A DNA stretch of 10,015 bases from Pseudomonadota bacterium (lineage in GTDB: Bacteria; Pseudomonadota; Gammaproteobacteria; Acidiferrobacterales; Sulfurifustaceae), in assembly GCA_020354085.1 (NCBI GenBank), contig CP070641.1:2104270-2114284 (forward strand), written 5' to 3'. The position numbers and the translations under genes were made by a program. The first letter of the stretch is position 1. Each line of letters starts with the position of its first letter. Under the pieces are notes generated by a model. It worked only from the letters and a program-made list of their open reading frames with translations. It did not search any database and was not told the origin of the DNA. Positions 7,134 to 10,015 of the stretch are shown here, piece after piece.

Positions 7134-7922
7134 TCAGCGGATAATGCCACGCTCGGAACGCCGCACGAATGACAACAGCTCCGCCACCGCCGGATGTCGG
7201 GGCGCCAGTTCTTGCATTTCGCCCACGGCCTCCTCGAGCGTCAATCCGGCTCGATACAGACTCTTGTACGCCTTCTTAAGCGCATCGAGGGAGGCCTCGT
7301 CAAAACCACGCCGCTTCAACCCTCTCAGGTTGAGCCCATACGGTTTGGCGGTGTTGCCGTGCACCAGGAGGAACGGTGGAATGTCTTTGAAGCTGACCGT
7401 GGCGACGCCAGTCATCACGTGCGCGCCTACTTTGCAGAACTGATGAATGCCTGTAAATCCACCGAGGATCGCATAGTCGCCGACCTCGACGTGGCCTGCG
7501 AGACTGGCGTTATTGGCGAATATCGTGTGGCTCCCAACCTGACAGTCATGGGCGATGTGCACATAGGCCATGAAGAGATTGTCGCTGCCGATGCGTGTTA
7601 TTCCACCGCCAGAGACCGTGCCGCGACTAAACGTGCAACACTCGCGAATGACGTTGCGGTCACCAATCTCGAGGCGCGTGGGCTCGCCGCCGTACTTCAA
7701 ATCCTGCGGCGCCTCGCCGATCGATGCGAACTGAAAAATGCGATTGCCCACCCCGAGTCGCGTTGGGCCGTTAATCACTACATGCGGCCCCACCCAGGTA
7801 CCGTCACCGATCTCGACGTGCTCGCCAACGATGGAGAAGGCCCCAATCTGCACGTCACGACCGATCGACGCGCTCGGATGCACGATCGCTTGGGGGTGAA
7901 TCACGTGCGCCCTCAGGTTCAA
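7134..7922 (-). CDS. lpxA: acyl-[ACP]-UDP-N-acetylglucosamine O-acyltransferase
   Basis: LpxA transfers a 3-hydroxyacyl chain from ACP to the 3-OH of UDP-GlcNAc, the first step of lipid A synthesis in the cytosol. At 262 residues it equals the E. coli length. The N-terminal two thirds is a left-handed beta helix of hexapeptide repeats. QFASIGEAPQDLKYGGEPT (64-82) and HIAHDC (122-127, with H125 matching the catalytic His of E. coli) are present, as are H144, H160 and the C-terminal GLKRRGF (201-207). Residue 173, the chain-length position (Gly in E. coli, Met at the equivalent site in Pseudomonas aeruginosa), is Val here, which suggests a chain shorter than C14. The start is TTG, overlapping the fabZ stop as TTGA. 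No strong Shine-Dalgarno sequence is seen, so translation is probably coupled to fabZ. Confidence 0.98.
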   Translation of the reverse strand: MNLRAHVIHPQAIVHPSASIGRDVQIGAFSIVGEHVEIGDGTWVGPHVVINGPTRLGVGNRIFQFASIGEAPQDLKYGGEPTRLEIGDRNVIRECCTFSRGTVSGGGITRIGSDNLFMAYVHIAHDCQVGSHTIFANNASLAGHVEVGDYAILGGFTGIHQFCKVGAHVMTGVATVSFKDIPPFLLVHGNTAKPYGLNLRGLKRRGFDEASLDALKKAYKSLYRAGLTLEEAVGEMQELAPRHPAVAELLSFVRRSERGIIR

Positions 7923-8362
7923 ATCTCTTTATACGTGCACATGATCTCCGCGCTGGCACACAAGTCGTCTCCGACGTAGGCGCGGCTTTCGAAAAACCAA
8001 ACACCCTTCATGCGCCGCTTGATCGATGACTCGAAACGCACTTGGTCGCCGGGCTCCACGGGCCGTTTAAAACGCGCGTTATCAGCGCCGACGAAATAGA
8101 CGATCGAATTCTTGCCGGGGATCATGTCGGCGCTGGCAAAGGAAAGGATAGCGCAGGATTGCGCCATGGCCTCTAGCAACAACACGCCCGGCATTACCGG
8201 ACGGTTCGGGAAATGTCCTTGAAAAAACGGCTCATTAATCGTGACGTTCTTGATGGCCACGACTGACTGGTCTTTCGTGTAATCCAGGACCCGATCGATC
8301 AGGATGAACGGGTAACGATGCGGCAAACGCTTGAGAATTTCGTGGATGTCGAGCTGATTCAA
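7919..8362 (-). CDS. fabZ: 3-hydroxyacyl-[ACP] dehydratase FabZ
   Basis: FabZ removes water from 3-hydroxyacyl-ACP to give trans-2-enoyl-ACP in fatty-acid elongation, competing with LpxA and LpxD for the same hydroxyacyl-ACP. The 147-residue hotdog-fold protein is close to E. coli FabZ (151). LPHRYPFILIDRV (13-25) is followed by NEPFFQGHFPNRPVMPGV (43-60) holding the catalytic H50, then LLLEAMAQ (61-68) with catalytic E64, and ARFKRPVEPGDQ further on. The start is TTG, 4 bases after the lpxD stop, with AAGGAG 7 bases upstream. Alternative starts would cut into the conserved N-terminal helix. It overlaps lpxA by 4 bases at its 3' end. Confidence 0.98.
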   Translation of the reverse strand: MNQLDIHEILKRLPHRYPFILIDRVLDYTKDQSVVAIKNVTINEPFFQGHFPNRPVMPGVLLLEAMAQSCAILSFASADMIPGKNSIVYFVGADNARFKRPVEPGDQVRFESSIKRRMKGVWFFESRAYVGDDLCASAEIMCTYKEI

Positions 8363-8366
8363 CTCA

Positions 8367-9431
8367 CTACTCCTTGTCCGCTTTTGTTGATTCTGCGCTT
8401 ATGCGCTTTTCCAACTCACGTAGCCGACGCGCAATGTCGTCGAGCTGATTTAATCGCGCGACATTGCGCCGCCACGCATCCGCGCGTTCGGCCTTGACCG
8501 ACGCCGAATACACCCCGGCCTCCCGTATCGAGCCTGCCACCAGCGACTTGCCCAAGACCTGTACGTCGTCGGCGATCTCGAGGTGACCAGCAATACCAAC
8601 CTGGCCGCCGATCATGCAACGCTTGCCTATCCGCGTGCTGCCCGCTATCCCGACACAGGCCGCAATCGCGGTGTCTTCGCCGATCTCAACATTGTGCGCA
8701 ATCTGAATAAGGTTATCCAGCTTGACGCCGTTACCGATGAGGGTGTCATGCAAGGCGCCGCGATCGATGGTGGTATTGGCGCCAATCTCGACCCTATCGC
8801 CAATACACACCCCACCGAGCTGCGGGACCTTGATCCACTTCCCTTCCTCCAAGGCAAAGCCGAACCCGTCGCTACCGACGACCGCCCCGGGATGAATGAT
8901 GCACTCTTCGCCAATCCTGCATCCATGCGCGACGAAAACGCGTGCGTGCAGACAGCTGCCGCGCCCCACCACGCTCCCGCGGCCAACAAAACATCCGGGA
9001 CCAATGACCACATCCTCCCCAATTACCGCGCCCTGTTCGATGATTGCATAGGCCCCGATTGCCGCCGATGCGGCGACGCGCGCCCCTGGATCAACCGCGC
9101 CCGTCGCATGAATTCCGGCCGCGGGCCTAGCTTCAGGATTAAGCCACCCGGCAATGCGCGCGAAGCAGGCATGCGGGTTCTTGGTAACGAGCGCGGGGCC
9201 TTGATAATGCTCGAGCAATCGTTCCGTTAGGATGACTGCCGCCACCGATGTGCGCTTTAACGCAGGTAGATACTTGGGATTCATGATGAAGGCGATGGCG
9301 CCGCTCGCGCTTGAATCCAATTCGCCGACCTGGGTGATCACCAAATCTGCCGGCCCGCGCAGCGTGGCCCTAAAGCGATGCGCCAATTCACCTAACGTGG
9401 TGTGTCGATTATTGTGGTGGTTTTTTTCCAA
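8367..9431 (-). CDS. lpxD: UDP-3-O-(3-hydroxyacyl)glucosamine N-acyltransferase
   Basis: LpxD adds the second 3-hydroxyacyl chain, to the amino group of UDP-3-O-acylglucosamine, in lipid A synthesis. It has 354 residues (E. coli 341). An N-terminal uridine-binding domain (about 11-105, with FIMNPKY at 48-54 and VTKNPHACFARI at 82-93) leads into a long hexapeptide-repeat beta helix. GADGFG-like GSDGFGF is at 186-192, IDRGALHDT at 222-230 and QIAHN at 243-247, where H246 aligns with the catalytic E. coli H239. The C-terminal helix (about 318-345) ends in a charged tail. The start TTG (9429-9431) lies inside skp, giving a 23-base overlap in another frame; no ATG, GTG or other TTG exists before the conserved TLGELAH at 12-18. 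Its Shine-Dalgarno sequence is weak, so coupling to skp is likely. Confidence 0.96.
   Translation of the reverse strand: MEKNHHNNRHTTLGELAHRFRATLRGPADLVITQVGELDSSASGAIAFIMNPKYLPALKRTSVAAVILTERLLEHYQGPALVTKNPHACFARIAGWLNPEARPAAGIHATGAVDPGARVAASAAIGAYAIIEQGAVIGEDVVIGPGCFVGRGSVVGRGSCLHARVFVAHGCRIGEECIIHPGAVVGSDGFGFALEEGKWIKVPQLGGVCIGDRVEIGANTTIDRGALHDTLIGNGVKLDNLIQIAHNVEIGEDTAIAACVGIAGSTRIGKRCMIGGQVGIAGHLEIADDVQVLGKSLVAGSIREAGVYSASVKAERADAWRRNVARLNQLDDIARRLRELEKRISAESTKADKE
8370..8375 (-). promoter_or_regulatory. Shine-Dalgarno sequence that supports the TTG start of fabZ
   Basis: AAGGAG on the minus strand forms the last two sense codons of lpxD (Lys-Glu) and lies 7 bases before the fabZ TTG at 8360-8362. 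Good match and spacing make TTG the best start. Confidence 0.7.
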
Positions 9432-9918
9432 GCTTTCTTAAGATCTTCTCGGTGATATCCACCTTACCGCTCGCATACAGCACCCCTTCGTGCAGAATCA
9501 AGTCAAAGTTCTCCTGGCGCGCCACTTCTTGTATAGCTTTTTGTACGATCTTTTGTAGTGCCGCGAGCTCCTCGTTGCGTCGCAAGTTATAGTCCTCTCG
9601 GAACTCCTGCGTCGCACGCCGTAGCTCCCGCTTCAATTGTACAATTTCGTGCTCCCGCGACCGACGTTCCGGTTCTTTTAGTACTAACGTGTTCTTCTCA
9701 AGCTCTTCTTCCAGTTCCTTGATGCGATTCTGCGTGGCAATCAGCTTCTTATCGCGCGGGCCGAATTCCGCGCCAAGCTTCTTGAGCGCAGCTTCGCCTT
9801 GCGGCGCTTCATCGATGACCTTGGCAGCGTTGACATACCCAATCTTAAGATCGACAGCGTACGCCGACGGCGCAAACAGCGATAGCAAAGCAACGACGGT
9901 CGCGACATTGCGCATCAT
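9409..9918 (-). CDS. skp: periplasmic chaperone Skp (OmpH family)
   Basis: Skp is a trimeric periplasmic chaperone that holds unfolded outer-membrane proteins on the way to the Bam complex. I chose the first of two consecutive ATG codons (9916-9918) because it opens directly on a signal peptide: Met-Met-Arg, a hydrophobic core, and the signal peptidase I site AYA after residue 21. This gives a 169-residue precursor. The frame is open further upstream to an ATG at 10000-10002, but that would add 28 residues that overlap the end of bamA and place extra sequence before the signal. The mature protein begins VDLKIGYVN, followed by charged helices forming coiled-coil arms (about 54-132) and a conserved C-terminal strand region with FDLILHEGVLYAS. 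GGA lies 9 bases before the start. It is 22 bases downstream of bamA and overlaps lpxD by 23 bases. Confidence 0.95.
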   Translation of the reverse strand: MMRNVATVVALLSLFAPSAYAVDLKIGYVNAAKVIDEAPQGEAALKKLGAEFGPRDKKLIATQNRIKELEEELEKNTLVLKEPERRSREHEIVQLKRELRRATQEFREDYNLRRNEELAALQKIVQKAIQEVARQENFDLILHEGVLYASGKVDITEKILRKLGKKPPQ

Positions 9919-9940
9919 AATATGTATCCAGCTGCTCGTA

Positions 9941-10015
9941 TTAGCGCAACGGAACGCCAAGCGTGAATTGAAACCTTTCGGTCTCATCGCCAGGTTGCTC
10001 ATTGAGCGGTTTGGC
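9941..10015 (-). CDS. bamA: outer-membrane protein assembly factor BamA, last 24 codons (rest beyond the right edge)
   Basis: The final minus-strand codons read AKPLNEQPGDETERFQFTLG followed by VPLR and TAA. KPLN...GD.TE.FQF..G is the typical last strand of the BamA beta barrel, and bamA stands directly before skp in gammaproteobacteria. BamA is the central outer-membrane insertase. The protein ends in Leu-Arg, where most family members end in Phe or Trp. Only the C-terminal strand is visible, so the identification rests on this motif plus position. Confidence 0.85.
   Translation of the reverse strand, partial: AKPLNEQPGDETERFQFTLGVPLR

Noticed and set aside
7194..7979. 261-codon open frame on the plus strand
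   Set aside because: It runs antisense across lpxA and the end of fabZ, resembles no protein family I know, and is explained by codon bias of the GC-rich opposite strand.
9919..10002. Upstream start for skp adding 28 residues
   Set aside because: It overlaps the bamA coding end and would bury the signal peptide; the ATG at 9916-9918 opens directly on the signal sequence.

Overview
The window is a chromosomal housekeeping region in which every supported gene lies on the minus strand. Read in the direction of transcription (right to left) the order is bamA (3' end only), skp/ompH, lpxD, fabZ, lpxA, lpxB, rnhB, dnaE, accA, tilS (5' part only). This is the classic gammaproteobacterial envelope/lipid A/replication cluster. 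The proteins align closely, as I recall the sequences, with Escherichia coli and Pseudomonas members of each family, and accA followed directly by tilS resembles the Pseudomonas-type arrangement. The DNA is moderately GC-rich. I place the source in the Gammaproteobacteria but cannot name a genus.

Layout: 9941-10015 holds the last 24 codons of the outer-membrane assembly protein BamA. Positions 9409-9918 encode the periplasmic chaperone Skp. Positions 7134-9431 hold lpxD, fabZ and lpxA, tightly packed with overlaps or a 4-base gap. A 154-base gap (6980-7133) follows; it carries a strong Shine-Dalgarno sequence and a possible 55-codon small ORF. lpxB and rnhB overlap by 4 bases. A 114-base gap (5124-5237), AT-rich over most of its length, contains inverted repeats and a weak promoter-like pair ahead of dnaE. 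dnaE, accA and tilS follow with a 25-base gap and a probable short overlap. No stretch over 300 bases lacks a gene.

How the genes work together: LpxA and LpxD add the two kinds of 3-hydroxyacyl chain to the UDP-sugar precursor of lipid A, and LpxB joins two such sugars into the disaccharide. FabZ dehydrates the same 3-hydroxyacyl-ACP pool for fatty-acid elongation, and AccA belongs to the acetyl-CoA carboxylase that feeds it. BamA and Skp place outer-membrane proteins. RnhB removes ribonucleotides from DNA, DnaE is the replicative polymerase, and TilS modifies an isoleucine tRNA.

The most distinctive features are start codons and junctions. lpxD, fabZ, lpxA and rnhB all begin with TTG, dnaE with GTG, and tilS has no ATG, GTG or TTG at the expected place. 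I found no mobile element, CRISPR array, RNA gene or unknown multi-gene system. The items worth a second look are the lpxA-lpxB gap, the rnhB-dnaE gap, the tilS start, the residue at the LpxA chain-length position and the non-aromatic end of BamA.
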